This document shows positions 28,191 through 36,874 of a DNA stretch of 64,000 nt, piece by piece. Position numbers and translations under genes: made by a program. Under the pieces are notes generated by a model, which was given only the letters and a program-made list of their open reading frames with translations, had not been told where the DNA came from and did no database searches. The stretch is from Prevotella sp. Its GTDB lineage: Bacteria; Bacteroidota; Bacteroidia; Bacteroidales; Bacteroidaceae. Each line of letters begins with the position of its first letter. The first letter of the stretch is position 1. The stretch lies in contig JAFUTI010000018.1 in NCBI GenBank assembly GCA_017471465.1, forward strand, positions 1 through 64,000, read 5' to 3'.

Positions 28191-29099
28191 ATGAAATACG
28201 GTATAATAGGAACGGGAGCCATCGGTGGCTTCTATGGCGGGAAACTGGTGAAGGCAGGGCAGGAGGTGCATTTCCTGCTGCATAAGGACTATGAGTATGT
28301 CAAGCAGAACGGTCTGCAGGTGGACTCCTGCGACGGGTCGTTCCATTTGGGCGGTGTGAACGCCTATAACGACACGACGGCGATGCCCCCATGCGACGTG
28401 GTGCTGGTATGCCTGAAGTCAATCAACAACGGTATGCTGAAGACCTTGCTGCCGCCGCTGCTGCACCAGCGGACGCTTGTGGTGCTGATTCAGAACGGCA
28501 TCGGCGTGGAGGAGGACGTGCAGCGCGATTTCCCCGGCGTACAGTTGGCCGCTGGCCTGGCTTTCATCTGTTCGGCGAAGACAGAGCCGGGACGCGTGAA
28601 CCACCAATGCTACGGCAGTATCAACCTGGCTAACTACTCGTGCCGCGATGAGGCACTGATGGCGGCCGTAGTGGCAGAGTTCCGCGAGGCAGGTATCGAG
28701 ACGGGCTTCGTTGAATACCATGAAGCCCGCTGGAAGAAAGCGGTGTGGAACATGCCTTTCAACGGAATGACCGTAGCCCTGCATGCCCAGACCGACGAGC
28801 TGCTGAAGCACCCGGAGACGCGTCAGCTCATTCGCGACCAGATGATGGAGGTTGTCGGGGCGTCGAGAGCACTGGGTGTCAACGGGGTCGACGAGGCTTT
28901 CGTGGAGAAGATGATACGCATGACCGACGAGATGACGCCTTACTCGCCGTCGATGCGCCTCGACTACGACTTCCACCGTCCGATGGAGATTCATTACCTC
29001 TATACCCGTCCCATAGAGATAGCCCGCGAGGCCGGCTACAGGATGCCGAAATTGGAAATGTTGGAAGCAGAACTAAAATTCTTAGAGAAAAACTTGTAA
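28191..29099 (+). CDS. panE: 2-dehydropantoate 2-reductase
   Basis: Reduces ketopantoate to pantoate with NADPH in coenzyme A synthesis. The 302-residue protein has the Rossmann start YGIIGTGAIGGFYGGKLVKAG, the conserved K in VLVCLKSINN, the N in LIQNGIGVE and the catalytic lysine region YHEARWKKAVWNMPFN. The C-terminal helical domain carries the typical S/D block (PYSPSMRLDYDFHRPMEIHYL, about residues 245-265). Length is standard. It has its own promoter and a second one for the next operon overlaps its stop codon. Confidence 0.93.
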   Translation: MKYGIIGTGAIGGFYGGKLVKAGQEVHFLLHKDYEYVKQNGLQVDSCDGSFHLGGVNAYNDTTAMPPCDVVLVCLKSINNGMLKTLLPPLLHQRTLVVLIQNGIGVEEDVQRDFPGVQLAAGLAFICSAKTEPGRVNHQCYGSINLANYSCRDEALMAAVVAEFREAGIETGFVEYHEARWKKAVWNMPFNGMTVALHAQTDELLKHPETRQLIRDQMMEVVGASRALGVNGVDEAFVEKMIRMTDEMTPYSPSMRLDYDFHRPMEIHYLYTRPIEIAREAGYRMPKLEMLEAELKFLEKNL

Positions 29100-29124
29100 A
29101 TCACATAAAAACTTCATATATTTG
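29094..29124 (+). promoter_or_regulatory. Promoter of the glycine cleavage operon
   Basis: TTG at 29094-29096, overlapping the panE stop codon, then 20 nt, then TATATTTG at 29117-29124. The lipoate ligase ATG is 21 nt downstream. It should drive the lipoate ligase-gcvT-gcvH-gcvPA-gcvPB run. Confidence 0.65.
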
Positions 29125-29144
29125 CAGGCACTAACCTGAAATAG

Positions 29145-29831
29145 ATGAAGTATATCAGCTTGCCTGACATGAAGGACCGTCGCCTAACATTCTTTCTGGC
29201 GATGGAGGAGTACGTGGCCCGCTGTCTTGACGAGCCTGATGGCTTCTTCCTGTGGCAGGTGGCACCGACCGTCATCTATGGCCGGAATCAGGTGGCCGAG
29301 AACGAGGTGAACTTCGATTACTGTCGTGAGTACGGCATTGAGGTGGTTCGCCGCAAGAGCGGCGGCGGTTGTGTCTATGCCGACCGTGACAATCTGATGC
29401 TCTCGTTCATTTCCATTGGCGATAATGTGGGCTTCGCCTTCAACCGCTTCATGGGTATGGTGCTGCTGGTGCTGCGGAAGATGGGTGTCGAGGCCGCCGG
29501 CACCAATCATAACGACATACTGATTGGCGGCAGGAAGGTGTGTGGCACGGCCTGCTATCACGTGGCAGGACGCAGTATCGTCCACAGCACTATGCTCTAC
29601 GACACGAATATGGAGCACATGACCCACGCCATCACGCCAAGTCATGAGAAACTGCAGAAAAAAGGCATCGAAAGCGTGCGTCAGCGCATCACGCTGCTGA
29701 AAGACCATACGACACTGACCCTCGACGAGGTGAAGACGCTGGTCCGTGACACCCTCTGCGACGGTGAGCGGGTGCTGTCTGAGACCGAAGTGGCAGAGAT
29801 AGAAAAGCTGGAGAAAAAGTATCTGGAATAA
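29145..29831 (+). CDS. lplA: Lipoate--protein ligase family protein
   Basis: Attaches lipoate (or octanoate) to carrier proteins such as GcvH. The 228-residue protein is the catalytic domain alone, with the signature RRKSGGGCVYADRDNLMLSF (about residues 65-85) and the conserved lysine in NDILIGGRKVCG. It lacks the C-terminal accessory domain of E. coli LplA, so a separate adenylating partner or a transferase role is possible. Its place directly upstream of gcvT-gcvH points to GcvH as the natural acceptor. Confidence 0.88.
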   Translation: MKYISLPDMKDRRLTFFLAMEEYVARCLDEPDGFFLWQVAPTVIYGRNQVAENEVNFDYCREYGIEVVRRKSGGGCVYADRDNLMLSFISIGDNVGFAFNRFMGMVLLVLRKMGVEAAGTNHNDILIGGRKVCGTACYHVAGRSIVHSTMLYDTNMEHMTHAITPSHEKLQKKGIESVRQRITLLKDHTTLTLDEVKTLVRDTLCDGERVLSETEVAEIEKLEKKYLE

Positions 29832-29855
29832 TATATCAAACTATACACATAACCT

Positions 29856-30998
29856 ATGGCAATCAAACAAGAAATAGAACAGAAAAAGAAACGCACCTGC
29901 CTCTACGACAAGCATCTGTCGCTGGGCGCTATGATGGTTGAGTTTGGAGGCTTCGACATGCCCCTGCTTTACCAGTATGCCGGTATTGCCCCTGAACATA
30001 TGGTAGTCCGTGAACATGTCGGACTCTTCGACGTCTCGCACATGGGCGAGGTGACGGTGAAGGGCCGCGATGCCGAGCGCTATGTGAACCATATCTTCAC
30101 GAACGACGTGACGGACATGCCCGTCGGGAAAATCCTCTACGGCATGATGTGTTACGAGAACGGCGGTACGGTGGACGACCTGCTGGTCTACAAGCTCGGC
30201 GAGCAAGACTTCTTCCTCGTCATCAACGCCGCGAATATCGACAAGGACTGGGCGTGGATGCAGGAGCACGCCGCCGGCTTCGACATCGACCTGCAGAACC
30301 AAAGCGACGTCTACGGTCAGATAGCCATCCAAGGTCCTGAGTCGGAGCACATCGTCGAGACCGTTCTCGGCCTGCCATGCGCCGACCTGGTCTTCTACAC
30401 AGCAAAAACTGTTGAAGCCCCCTCGGGGGCCGTAGTGGGGGCTTCCCCTGTCGTCATCATCAGTCGCACGGGCTACACCGGTGAAGATGGTTTTGAGATC
30501 TATGCCTCGCACGACTATATCCGCGACTGCTGGGACAAGCTGATAGCCGCTAAGGTGCAGCCTTGCGGACTGGGCAGCCGCGACACCCTGCGCTTCGAGG
30601 TCGGACTGCCGCTCTATGGCGATGAGCTGTCAGAAACAATCTCACCGGTGATGGCCGGGCTGACGATGTTTGTCAAGTTCGATAAATCGGAGTTCATCGG
30701 CCGTGACGCCCTTTTGAAGCAGAAGACGGAGGGCGTCAGCCGCAAACTTGTCGGCATCGAACTCCACGACAAGGCGATACCCCGTCACGGCTATCCTGTT
30801 CTTAACATGGCCGGCGAGTCCATCGGCGAGGTGACCACGGGCTATCACACCCTGTCGACGGATAAGAGTGTCTGTATGGCTCTTGTCGACACGGCCTACG
30901 CCGCCCTCGGCACTGACGTGCAGATACAGATACGCAAGAAGGTGTTCCCCGGCACGGTGGTGAAGAAGCAGTTCTATAACAAGAGTTACAAAAAGTAA
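29856..30998 (+). CDS. gcvT: Aminomethyltransferase (glycine cleavage T protein)
   Basis: Takes the aminomethyl group from lipoylated GcvH, releases ammonia and passes the one-carbon unit to tetrahydrofolate. The 380-residue product shows FDVSHMGEV (about residue 58), the folate-binding region GTVDDLLVYK and SRTGYTGEDGFEIY near residue 210, and the C-terminal barrel. Compared with the family there is an added stretch of about nine residues (EAPSGAVVGASP, near residue 190), encoded by a G+C-rich palindrome. The insertion precedes the SRTGYTGEDG block and seems tolerated. Confidence 0.96.
   Translation: MAIKQEIEQKKKRTCLYDKHLSLGAMMVEFGGFDMPLLYQYAGIAPEHMVVREHVGLFDVSHMGEVTVKGRDAERYVNHIFTNDVTDMPVGKILYGMMCYENGGTVDDLLVYKLGEQDFFLVINAANIDKDWAWMQEHAAGFDIDLQNQSDVYGQIAIQGPESEHIVETVLGLPCADLVFYTAKTVEAPSGAVVGASPVVIISRTGYTGEDGFEIYASHDYIRDCWDKLIAAKVQPCGLGSRDTLRFEVGLPLYGDELSETISPVMAGLTMFVKFDKSEFIGRDALLKQKTEGVSRKLVGIELHDKAIPRHGYPVLNMAGESIGEVTTGYHTLSTDKSVCMALVDTAYAALGTDVQIQIRKKVFPGTVVKKQFYNKSYKK
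30414..30445 (+). repeat. In-frame G+C palindrome in gcvT
   Basis: GAAGCCCCC at 30414-30422 and GGGGGCTTC at 30437-30445 form a perfect 9-bp stem. It encodes a short loop that the family normally lacks. It is related in style to the palindromes inside the HerA-like gene at 42906-42968. Confidence 0.75.
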
Positions 30999-30999
30999 T

Positions 31000-31038
31000 C
31001 ATAAACATCAAACTTTAAACATCAAACTTCAAAAATAG
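31000..31038. repeat. Word repeat between gcvT and gcvH
   Basis: AAACATCAAACTTTAAACATC followed by a similar CAAACTTCAAA, a 13-14 bp unit repeated about twice to three times in the short gcvT-gcvH gap. It belongs to the intergenic word-repeat class of this genome. The similar gap after gcvH (31425-31450) holds GCATGATGCATTATAAATGATG, another such word run (cited as region). Confidence 0.55.
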
Positions 31039-31043
31039 TAACT

Positions 31044-31424
31044 ATGGCAAAAGTGTTGGAAGGACTCTACTACTCGGAGTCGCACGAATATGTAAGGGTA
31101 GAAGGCGAGTATGGCTATATCGGTATCACCGACTATGCCCAGAACGCATTAGGCAATGTGGTGTATGTCGACATGCCCGAGGTTGACGACGAGGTGGAGG
31201 CCGGCGAAGAGTTCGGCGCCGTGGAGAGCGTGAAGGCTGCCAGCGACCTGTATTCACCTGTCACAGGCACGGTGGTTGAGGTCAACGAGGCTCTCGAAGA
31301 CCAGCCGGAGCTGGTCAACCAGGATGCCTTTGCCAACTGGATTGTCAAGGTGCAGCTCAGCGACAAGTCAGAGCTCGACGGTTTGATGGACGCCAAGGCT
31401 TATGCCGTTTTCTGCGAAAAATAA
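31044..31424 (+). CDS. gcvH: Glycine cleavage system H protein
   Basis: The small lipoyl carrier that shuttles the aminomethyl group between the P, T and L proteins. The 126-residue product has the lipoyl-lysine site GAVESVKAASDLYSPVTG (lysine at about residue 64) and the usual beta-sandwich length. It lies between gcvT and gcvPA in the operon that begins with a lipoate ligase. Confidence 0.97.
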   Translation: MAKVLEGLYYSESHEYVRVEGEYGYIGITDYAQNALGNVVYVDMPEVDDEVEAGEEFGAVESVKAASDLYSPVTGTVVEVNEALEDQPELVNQDAFANWIVKVQLSDKSELDGLMDAKAYAVFCEK

Positions 31425-31444
31425 TTATGCATGATGCATTATAA

Positions 31445-32767
31445 ATGATGAATTATAAGTATTTTCCGCATACCGAGGCCGACCTGCAGGTGATGTTGGC
31501 AAAGGTGGGCGCCGATTCCCTCGACGACCTCTACGCCCAGATTCCCGACGACATCCGTTTCCGCGGCGACTACAGACTGCCCTCGGAGATGAGCGAGCAG
31601 GAGGTGCGCCAGCTCTTTGAACGGCTAGGTTCCCAGAACCGGCAGCTGACCTGCTTTGCTGGTATGGGTGTCTACGACCATTACACCCCCAGTGTCATTC
31701 CCCAGCTGTTGCAGCGTTCGGAGTTTCTGACCTCGTATACCCCGTATCAGGCGGAGATCTCGCAGGGAACGCTGCACTATATCTTCGAGTATCAGTCGAT
31801 GATGGCCGAACTGACGGGCATGGACATCTCGAATGCCTCGATGTATGACGGTACGACGGCCTGTGCCGAGGCGATGATGATGGCCGTGGCAGCAGGGAAG
31901 AAGGTGAACAAGGTGCTGGTGTCTGCCGGTCTGAATCCGAAGACGCGCCGCGTGCTCGACACATACGCCCTGCATCAGGGCATCGAGTTGGAAACGCTTC
32001 CTCTTAAAGATGGCGTAACCGATCTCTCAACTCTCAACTCTCACCTCTCACCTCTCGAAGGTGTTGCCGGCGTCATCGTTCAGCAGCCTAACGTCTATGG
32101 AGTCGTTGAAGACTTTACCGGCTTTGCCGATGCCTGTCACGAACGGAAGGCTCTCTTCATCATGGATTGTGTGGCCGCCGACCTGGCTGTGCTGAAGACG
32201 CCGGGGGAGTGGGGTGCCGACATCGCTGTGGGCGATGGGCAGTCGTTGGGTATTCCTATGCAGTTCGGTGGTCCCTACGTGGGCTATATGTGCTGCACGG
32301 AGAAGCTGATTCGCAAGATGCCGGGACGTATCGTGGGTATGACACGTGATAACCGCGGTCAGCGTGCCTTCGTGCTTACGCTGCAGGCCCGCGAACAGCA
32401 TATCCGCCGTCAGAAGGCCACTTCAAATATCTGTTCCAACCAGTCGCTGATGGCTCTCTTCGTCACCATCTACTGTTCGCTCATGGGCCGACAGGGACTC
32501 AAGGAGGCAGCGCAGCTCTCCTACGCCGGTGCCCATTACCTGTGCGACGAACTGCTGAAGACGGGGCGCTTCCAGTTGGCTTTCGACCAGCCGTTCTTCA
32601 ACGAGTTCTTTGTGAGGTACGACGGCGATGTCGACGCCCTCTACCAGCGTTTCCTCGATGCCGGCTTCCTGGGCGGCGTGAAGCACGAAGACGGAATCCT
32701 CTTTGCCGTTACCGAGAAACGCACGAAAGAAGAAGTGGATAACCTCGTAAAGATTGCTGCCCTATGA
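31445..32767 (+). CDS. gcvPA: Glycine dehydrogenase (decarboxylating) subunit 1
   Basis: The N-terminal half of the split P protein that decarboxylates glycine with pyridoxal phosphate. The 440-residue product has TCFAGMGVYDHYTPSVI, TPYQAEISQGTLHYIFEYQSM and NASMYDGTTACAEA, all typical of the family. A start three nt downstream is equally possible (MMNYK). A pyrimidine-rich word repeat at 32024-32056 encodes LSTLNSHLSPLEG between two core strands, where the family has an ordinary variable helix. The stop overlaps the gcvPB start by 4 nt. Confidence 0.96.
   Translation: MMNYKYFPHTEADLQVMLAKVGADSLDDLYAQIPDDIRFRGDYRLPSEMSEQEVRQLFERLGSQNRQLTCFAGMGVYDHYTPSVIPQLLQRSEFLTSYTPYQAEISQGTLHYIFEYQSMMAELTGMDISNASMYDGTTACAEAMMMAVAAGKKVNKVLVSAGLNPKTRRVLDTYALHQGIELETLPLKDGVTDLSTLNSHLSPLEGVAGVIVQQPNVYGVVEDFTGFADACHERKALFIMDCVAADLAVLKTPGEWGADIAVGDGQSLGIPMQFGGPYVGYMCCTEKLIRKMPGRIVGMTRDNRGQRAFVLTLQAREQHIRRQKATSNICSNQSLMALFVTIYCSLMGRQGLKEAAQLSYAGAHYLCDELLKTGRFQLAFDQPFFNEFFVRYDGDVDALYQRFLDAGFLGGVKHEDGILFAVTEKRTKEEVDNLVKIAAL
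32024..32056 (+). repeat. In-frame CTCTCAACTCTCACCT repeat in gcvPA
   Basis: Words CTCTCAA and CTCTCACC repeated four to five times, encoding SerThr/Leu-rich LSTLNSHLSP. Same class as the runs in lpdA (37961-37992), mutY (57524-57559) and, on the other strand, the DUF4435 gene. Confidence 0.75.
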
Positions 32768-34176
32768 AAAATAAACTATATGGAAATCTGATTTTCGAGC
32801 TCTCTCGTGAGGGGCGTAGAGGCTATAGCCTGCCCAGAAACACGTTTGGCGATTACGAGATTCCGCAGGAACTCTGCCGCAAGGATGAGGCTGAGTTGCC
32901 AGAGTGCGACGAGCTGACGGTGGTGCGCCACTATACAAATCTCTCAAACAACAACTTCGGTGTCGATACGGGGTTCTATCCGCTGGGCTCCTGTACGATG
33001 AAGTACAATCCCAAGATTAACGAGGAGATGGCAGCCCTGCCGCAGTTTCAGAACCTGCACCCGCGGCAGCCTGCTGAGACGACGAAAGGTGCGCTGGCTC
33101 TGGTGACGCTCTTGGAGAAGTCGCTCTGTGAACTGACGGGCCTGGCTCATTTTACCTTTAAGCCCTACGCCGGTGCACATGGCGAACTGACGGGGCTGAT
33201 GACCATCGACAACTATCACCGCTCGCACGGCGACCTCCAGCGCAAGAAAGTTATCGTCCCCGACTCGGCTCACGGTACGAACCCGGCATCGGCCGCCGTC
33301 TGTGGCCTGGAGATTGTTGAGGTGAAATCCGGCTCAGACGGCCAAGTCGACCTGGAAGACCTGCAGCGTATCTGTTCGCTGTGCGGCGACACCGTCGCCG
33401 CGATGATGATGACCAACCCCAACACCCTCGGCCTCTTCGAGACACACATCCCCGAGATTGCCCGTCTCATCCACGACTGCGGCGGACTGATGTACTACGA
33501 CGGTGCTAACCTTAATCCCATGCTGGGCGCCTGCCGTCCGGGCGACATGGGCTTCGACGTGATGCACATCAACCTGCACAAGACCTTTTCCACGCCTCAT
33601 GGCGGCGGCGGTCCGGGAGCTGGCCCAGTGGGCGTCCGCGAAGGCTTGCAGGAGCATTTCCCCTTCGTATCGCCCTATCACGGCAACTTCGGCGTGATGA
33701 TGCGCGCCTATGCCTATATCCTCTCGCTGGGTCGCGAGCATGTCAAGGAGGTAGGACTACTGGCCACGCTTAATGCCAACTACATCAAGGAGTCGCTGAA
33801 GGATGTCTACGAACTGCCCATCGACACCATTTGCTGTCATGAGTTCGTCTTCGACGGGCTTAAAGACAAGAGTACGGGTGTCACCACGATGGACGTTGCC
33901 AAGCGTCTGCTCGACTACGGCTATCACGCCCCTACCATCTACTTCCCGCTGCTCTTCCACGAGTCGCTCATGATTGAGCCGACAGAGAACGAGAGTAAGG
34001 AAACGCTCGACGGTTTCATCGCCGTCATGCGCCAGATTGCCGAGGAGGCAAAGACCAATCCCGACGAGGTGAAAACGGCGCCCCACACCACACCTATCGG
34101 CCGCGTCGACGATGTCCTCGCCGCCAAGCATCCCGTGGTGACTTACCGCCAGATGACTGCTGAAGCAACAGATTAG
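32764..34176 (+). CDS. gcvPB: Glycine dehydrogenase (decarboxylating) subunit 2
   Basis: The C-terminal half of the P protein, which holds the pyridoxal phosphate. The 470-residue product has the PLP lysine in HINLHKTFSTPHGGGGPG (about residue 270), preceded by PDSAHGTNPASA and MMTNPNTLGLFE. The ATG overlaps the gcvPA stop, giving 1:1 coupled synthesis. It ends the operon; a hairpin element follows at 34209-34263. Confidence 0.97.
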   Translation: MKNKLYGNLIFELSREGRRGYSLPRNTFGDYEIPQELCRKDEAELPECDELTVVRHYTNLSNNNFGVDTGFYPLGSCTMKYNPKINEEMAALPQFQNLHPRQPAETTKGALALVTLLEKSLCELTGLAHFTFKPYAGAHGELTGLMTIDNYHRSHGDLQRKKVIVPDSAHGTNPASAAVCGLEIVEVKSGSDGQVDLEDLQRICSLCGDTVAAMMMTNPNTLGLFETHIPEIARLIHDCGGLMYYDGANLNPMLGACRPGDMGFDVMHINLHKTFSTPHGGGGPGAGPVGVREGLQEHFPFVSPYHGNFGVMMRAYAYILSLGREHVKEVGLLATLNANYIKESLKDVYELPIDTICCHEFVFDGLKDKSTGVTTMDVAKRLLDYGYHAPTIYFPLLFHESLMIEPTENESKETLDGFIAVMRQIAEEAKTNPDEVKTAPHTTPIGRVDDVLAAKHPVVTYRQMTAEATD

Positions 34177-34208
34177 CGCGTTAACTCTCTGAATCCGCTA
34201 TTCCCATC

Positions 34209-34263
34209 AACCCTTCACTGTTTAACAACCCGACTGATTACCTGCTTGTTACGGTGAAGGGTT
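34209..34263 (+). terminator. 55-bp hairpin element after gcvPB (copy 1)
   Basis: AACCCTTCAC at 34209-34218 and GTGAAGGGTT at 34254-34263 pair over 10 bp around a 35-nt loop; the 3' arm is followed by TTGC. It can end the gcv transcript. A second element with the same arms, the same loop length and the same TTTTG exit lies at 36980-37034, on the other side of the A+T-rich island. Confidence 0.6.
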
Positions 34264-34288
34264 TTGCTAATATTTCCCCACTTTTAAG

Positions 34289-35074
34289 TTAAAATGCAAG
34301 GAATGGACGTATGAACAAAGAACTCATATATGAGCCTGAGTTACCAACATAGACGCCGTTTTGAGTACTGAAAACTATATCAACTGGATTATATCCAGAA
34401 GGATTGCCGGTTCTTCTGCTTTTTGAGCTTGTCCAATAATAATTATCCTGACCTGTTCCGTATCTGTGACCAATTTCAGTATAGTCTGTACCCTCTTCTC
34501 CAACTTTACTTAAAGCTAAATTTATTTTTTCAAGCACCTGTGAACCTCCTGTAAACACCTTAAATGGAGTGTCTTTAGTAATACCTGCACCAAACCCGTT
34601 CAAGACGGCTATCCATTGACCTGCGCTTGGCAAGAACCATCCTGATGTTTCTGATGGTGCAGTGGCTGCATAGTTGTCTATACAAGTTGCTGCTGCAAAT
34701 TTATGAACTTTCAGTATTGATGTTTTCTTTAGTCCATCCATATCTGCAATAAGACCCTCCATCGTATCTACAATTGGCATTTCGCTGTCAGGAATCCATT
34801 CATTATTGTAATACCATTTTTCTTTGCCTGCATCATTTAATGCCATTACCAAACCATGCATATTTTCTGAAACAGCATCTGTTCCAATATACACAATAAT
34901 ACCGATAGGTTTTTTCCCTGAAGCTAAATTACTACTGAAAGTTCCATCAGAATAGTAAATATCGCCAACCTTGGCAGATGCTACCGCATTGGTTGGATTA
35001 TCATCATCACTACTGCAAGCGATAAAACACATTGGCAGGACGGCCAATAAAAACAGATAAAAATACTTTTTCAT
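34289..35074 (-). CDS. Predicted surface lipoprotein of the A+T-rich island
   Basis: The start at 35074 (MKKYFYL) is chosen to begin at the signal peptide, which ends in CFIACSSDDD, a lipobox with an acidic export signal. The 261-residue product resembles Bacteroidetes proteins with a VGDIYYSDGTFS / PIGIIVYIG / HGLVMALND / GWFLPSAGQWIAVLN layout, a fold common in cell-surface and fimbria-related lipoproteins of Bacteroides and Prevotella. The exact function is unknown. It is the last of three exported-protein genes in the island and lies about 27 nt after its neighbour. Confidence 0.7.
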   Translation of the reverse strand: MKKYFYLFLLAVLPMCFIACSSDDDNPTNAVASAKVGDIYYSDGTFSSNLASGKKPIGIIVYIGTDAVSENMHGLVMALNDAGKEKWYYNNEWIPDSEMPIVDTMEGLIADMDGLKKTSILKVHKFAAATCIDNYAATAPSETSGWFLPSAGQWIAVLNGFGAGITKDTPFKVFTGGSQVLEKINLALSKVGEEGTDYTEIGHRYGTGQDNYYWTSSKSRRTGNPSGYNPVDIVFSTQNGVYVGNSGSYMSSLFIRPFLAF

Positions 35075-35101
35075 TTTCTCTTGATAATTTAAGTTTAACA
35101 T

Positions 35102-35881
35102 TCAGAATTCATGTATGGCACAAGTCTTTACGCCAACCATTTCTTTGTCTTTCCCAATCAGATTATCCAATAGTTCGTACCAAGCTTTAGACGGCATCGT
35201 AGTGGAAATCTTGTGTAATGTCCGAAACCCAGAATCGGCGAACTTCGCGGTAGAAGACATCAGGCCAATCATTCCGATATATGCTAATGCATGTTGAACC
35301 CTTTCATCACTCGTGAGTTTTTTGAATTGGTTTGCCCACTTGACAGCACTAATCCCATTCTGTTTGTTGAGACCACCGCAAAAAAAATCTGCAAATCTTT
35401 CCAATTCGGCATCTCCAGGAATATACCATCCGTCACCTAATTGTGAAGCCCAATACTCCCATGGAAAATTATCTTTCAGTGAATGTCCTTTTGTCTCGCA
35501 ATAAGTGGCTATGGCAGAAGCATTATCCTTTCCTTTATCGCTTAGAGAGGGTATTAACTCTTCAAATAAGGCTTTCTTTGCTTTCGTTTTGAGTTTTCCT
35601 GCCTTTTTGTAAGCATCAAGGTCGAGAGAAATGTTCCCATTCCTTAGAAACTCAGCCTGAGCCTCAGTCATCAAGCCTTTTTTTACATACTTGTCAATCC
35701 CTTTCAGTTGCTTTGGACTCAAGGCGGGCATTGACATTGCCAACCCGTGCTGCCCTGTCTCATCAAGATAAAAGACAAAAGCCTGCACACCGCCAATTTC
35801 CATATAATCTCCCAACTTTTGGGAAAAGGAACTGATGCTTATAGTAAGCATTAGTCCTAATAAAGTGGATTTCGTCCTCAT
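35102..35881 (-). CDS. Exported protein of unknown function
   Basis: A 259-residue product with a signal peptide (MRTKSTLLGLMLTISISSFSQ). I do not recognise a named family. It contains a region GDYMEIGGVQAFVFYLDETGQHGLAMSM near the mature N-terminus and LGDGWYIPGDAELERFADFF near residue 150. These echo the PIGIIVYIG...GLVMAL and GWFLPSAGQW blocks of the next gene, so the two may share a fold. The ATG overlaps the stop of the outer-membrane protein gene (ATGA). Base composition is A+T-rich compared with the flanking genes. Confidence 0.65.
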   Translation of the reverse strand: MRTKSTLLGLMLTISISSFSQKLGDYMEIGGVQAFVFYLDETGQHGLAMSMPALSPKQLKGIDKYVKKGLMTEAQAEFLRNGNISLDLDAYKKAGKLKTKAKKALFEELIPSLSDKGKDNASAIATYCETKGHSLKDNFPWEYWASQLGDGWYIPGDAELERFADFFCGGLNKQNGISAVKWANQFKKLTSDERVQHALAYIGMIGLMSSTAKFADSGFRTLHKISTTMPSKAWYELLDNLIGKDKEMVGVKTCAIHEF

Positions 35882-36417
35882 TTTTTACTGTTTTTATGGA
35901 ACCCAAAACCGAGACGCAATGCTATAAGATTTTGGTTCTTCAATTCACTCTTAGTAGGCATCCAACACTCGTAACCAACAGCAACATTCAGGTCTATGAC
36001 ACCAGATAATGGGAATTGTACACCAGGAGTAATCTGAAACTTGTAATAGTCTGTACCGTTTGACGATACTGCATTAATCACATATCCACCTTTAACACCT
36101 AAGAATGGAGAAATGCTAGTGGTGCCCCCTATGGGAAAGTATCCTCTAATGTCTGCAAATATGGGTACATATGTGTGTTTGTTCCCATCTTCTAATGTCT
36201 TTTGATCCATATATGCACCAGAGCCACCGCCAACAAAGAGATAATCGTTGATACGTTTCCCTATGATGCCTGTTGCCAGAATCATTTTGGGACCATCGCT
36301 TTTCGTTGAGACATCATAACCAAGTTCTACCTTGTAATCAAGACCACGATGTCCGGACTGAGCCATCAGAGATGCACCTGACAGCATGAAAACCAATAAA
36401 GCAATAAGTTTCTTCAT
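35878..36417 (-). CDS. Small outer-membrane beta-barrel protein
   Basis: A start at 36417 (MKKLIALLVF) gives a 179-residue protein with a clear signal peptide ending LMAQ. The rest alternates polar and hydrophobic residues, with glycine-rich turns and a terminal aromatic strand (LIALRLGFGFHKNSKK), as in 8-stranded porin-like barrels. No enzymatic motif is seen. First gene of the three-gene island operon. Confidence 0.65.
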   Translation of the reverse strand: MKKLIALLVFMLSGASLMAQSGHRGLDYKVELGYDVSTKSDGPKMILATGIIGKRINDYLFVGGGSGAYMDQKTLEDGNKHTYVPIFADIRGYFPIGGTTSISPFLGVKGGYVINAVSSNGTDYYKFQITPGVQFPLSGVIDLNVAVGYECWMPTKSELKNQNLIALRLGFGFHKNSKK

Positions 36418-36504
36418 AATTTCTACAGTTTTTGTTATTAATAAATAAAAATAAAGTATGCAAACGACGTGGCACAAAGAATGGCGTGGCCATCCTTATG
36501 CACT

Positions 36505-36745
36505 TTACCTAAGGGGCAGGTCTGGAAATTCGGAACCCCTATCTGACATATATAAGAATGCAACCACGCCATATACGTGGAGGCATAGCTTCTTCGTCAG
36601 ATTGGGATAACCGTTTCTTGGCCATTCCCTCTGCTTCTTAAATCGAACTATTCCAAATGAAGTTTTCCAGACCTTTTCGGTAAAGTGCGAAATAAAAGCT
36701 AATGCATCTTCGGCTCGGGATTTCTCCCCCAAGCCGCTGCAAAGA
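36505..36745 (-). other. Long leader or small RNA region upstream of the island operon
   Basis: A TATCTTTG box (minus strand, 36745-36738) would start a transcript near 36732 that runs more than 300 nt before the first gene at 36417. Within it are G+C-rich segments unlike the A+T-rich genes, including CCACG...CGTGG near 36564-36582. A 98-codon ORF spans 36801-36505, but it would begin upstream of the promoter box. The stretch may therefore be a structured leader or a non-coding RNA. No known family was recognised. Confidence 0.35.
36738..36745 (-). promoter_or_regulatory. Promoter -7 box upstream of the island operon
   Basis: TATCTTTG read on the minus strand, followed by GCAGC. It is the only consensus box found upstream of the three exported-protein genes. 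Confidence 0.5.
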
Positions 36746-36874
36746 TAGTGATTATTTTCGAAATACCAAACTCTTTGTAATTTTTTTTTAATTGCCTCCA
36801 ATTATCCGACGTTCAGAATTGGCTTAACAGTCTCAAAGTGCGCTGTACCTGCAATTTGTGACGTCGTTTAATAT

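Noticed and set aside
28071..28346. A 91-codon minus-strand frame ending KVYWEITEEKGAILSLHDGNF before panE.
   Set aside because: It overlaps the panE start and its good promoter on the opposite strand, and only the last residues look protein-like. It could be a relic, but there is no support.
29832..29855. A glycine riboswitch before the gcv genes.
   Set aside because: The space before gcvT is only 24 nt and the operon leader before the lipoate ligase is about 15-20 nt, far too short for a glycine riboswitch. No such fold was seen.
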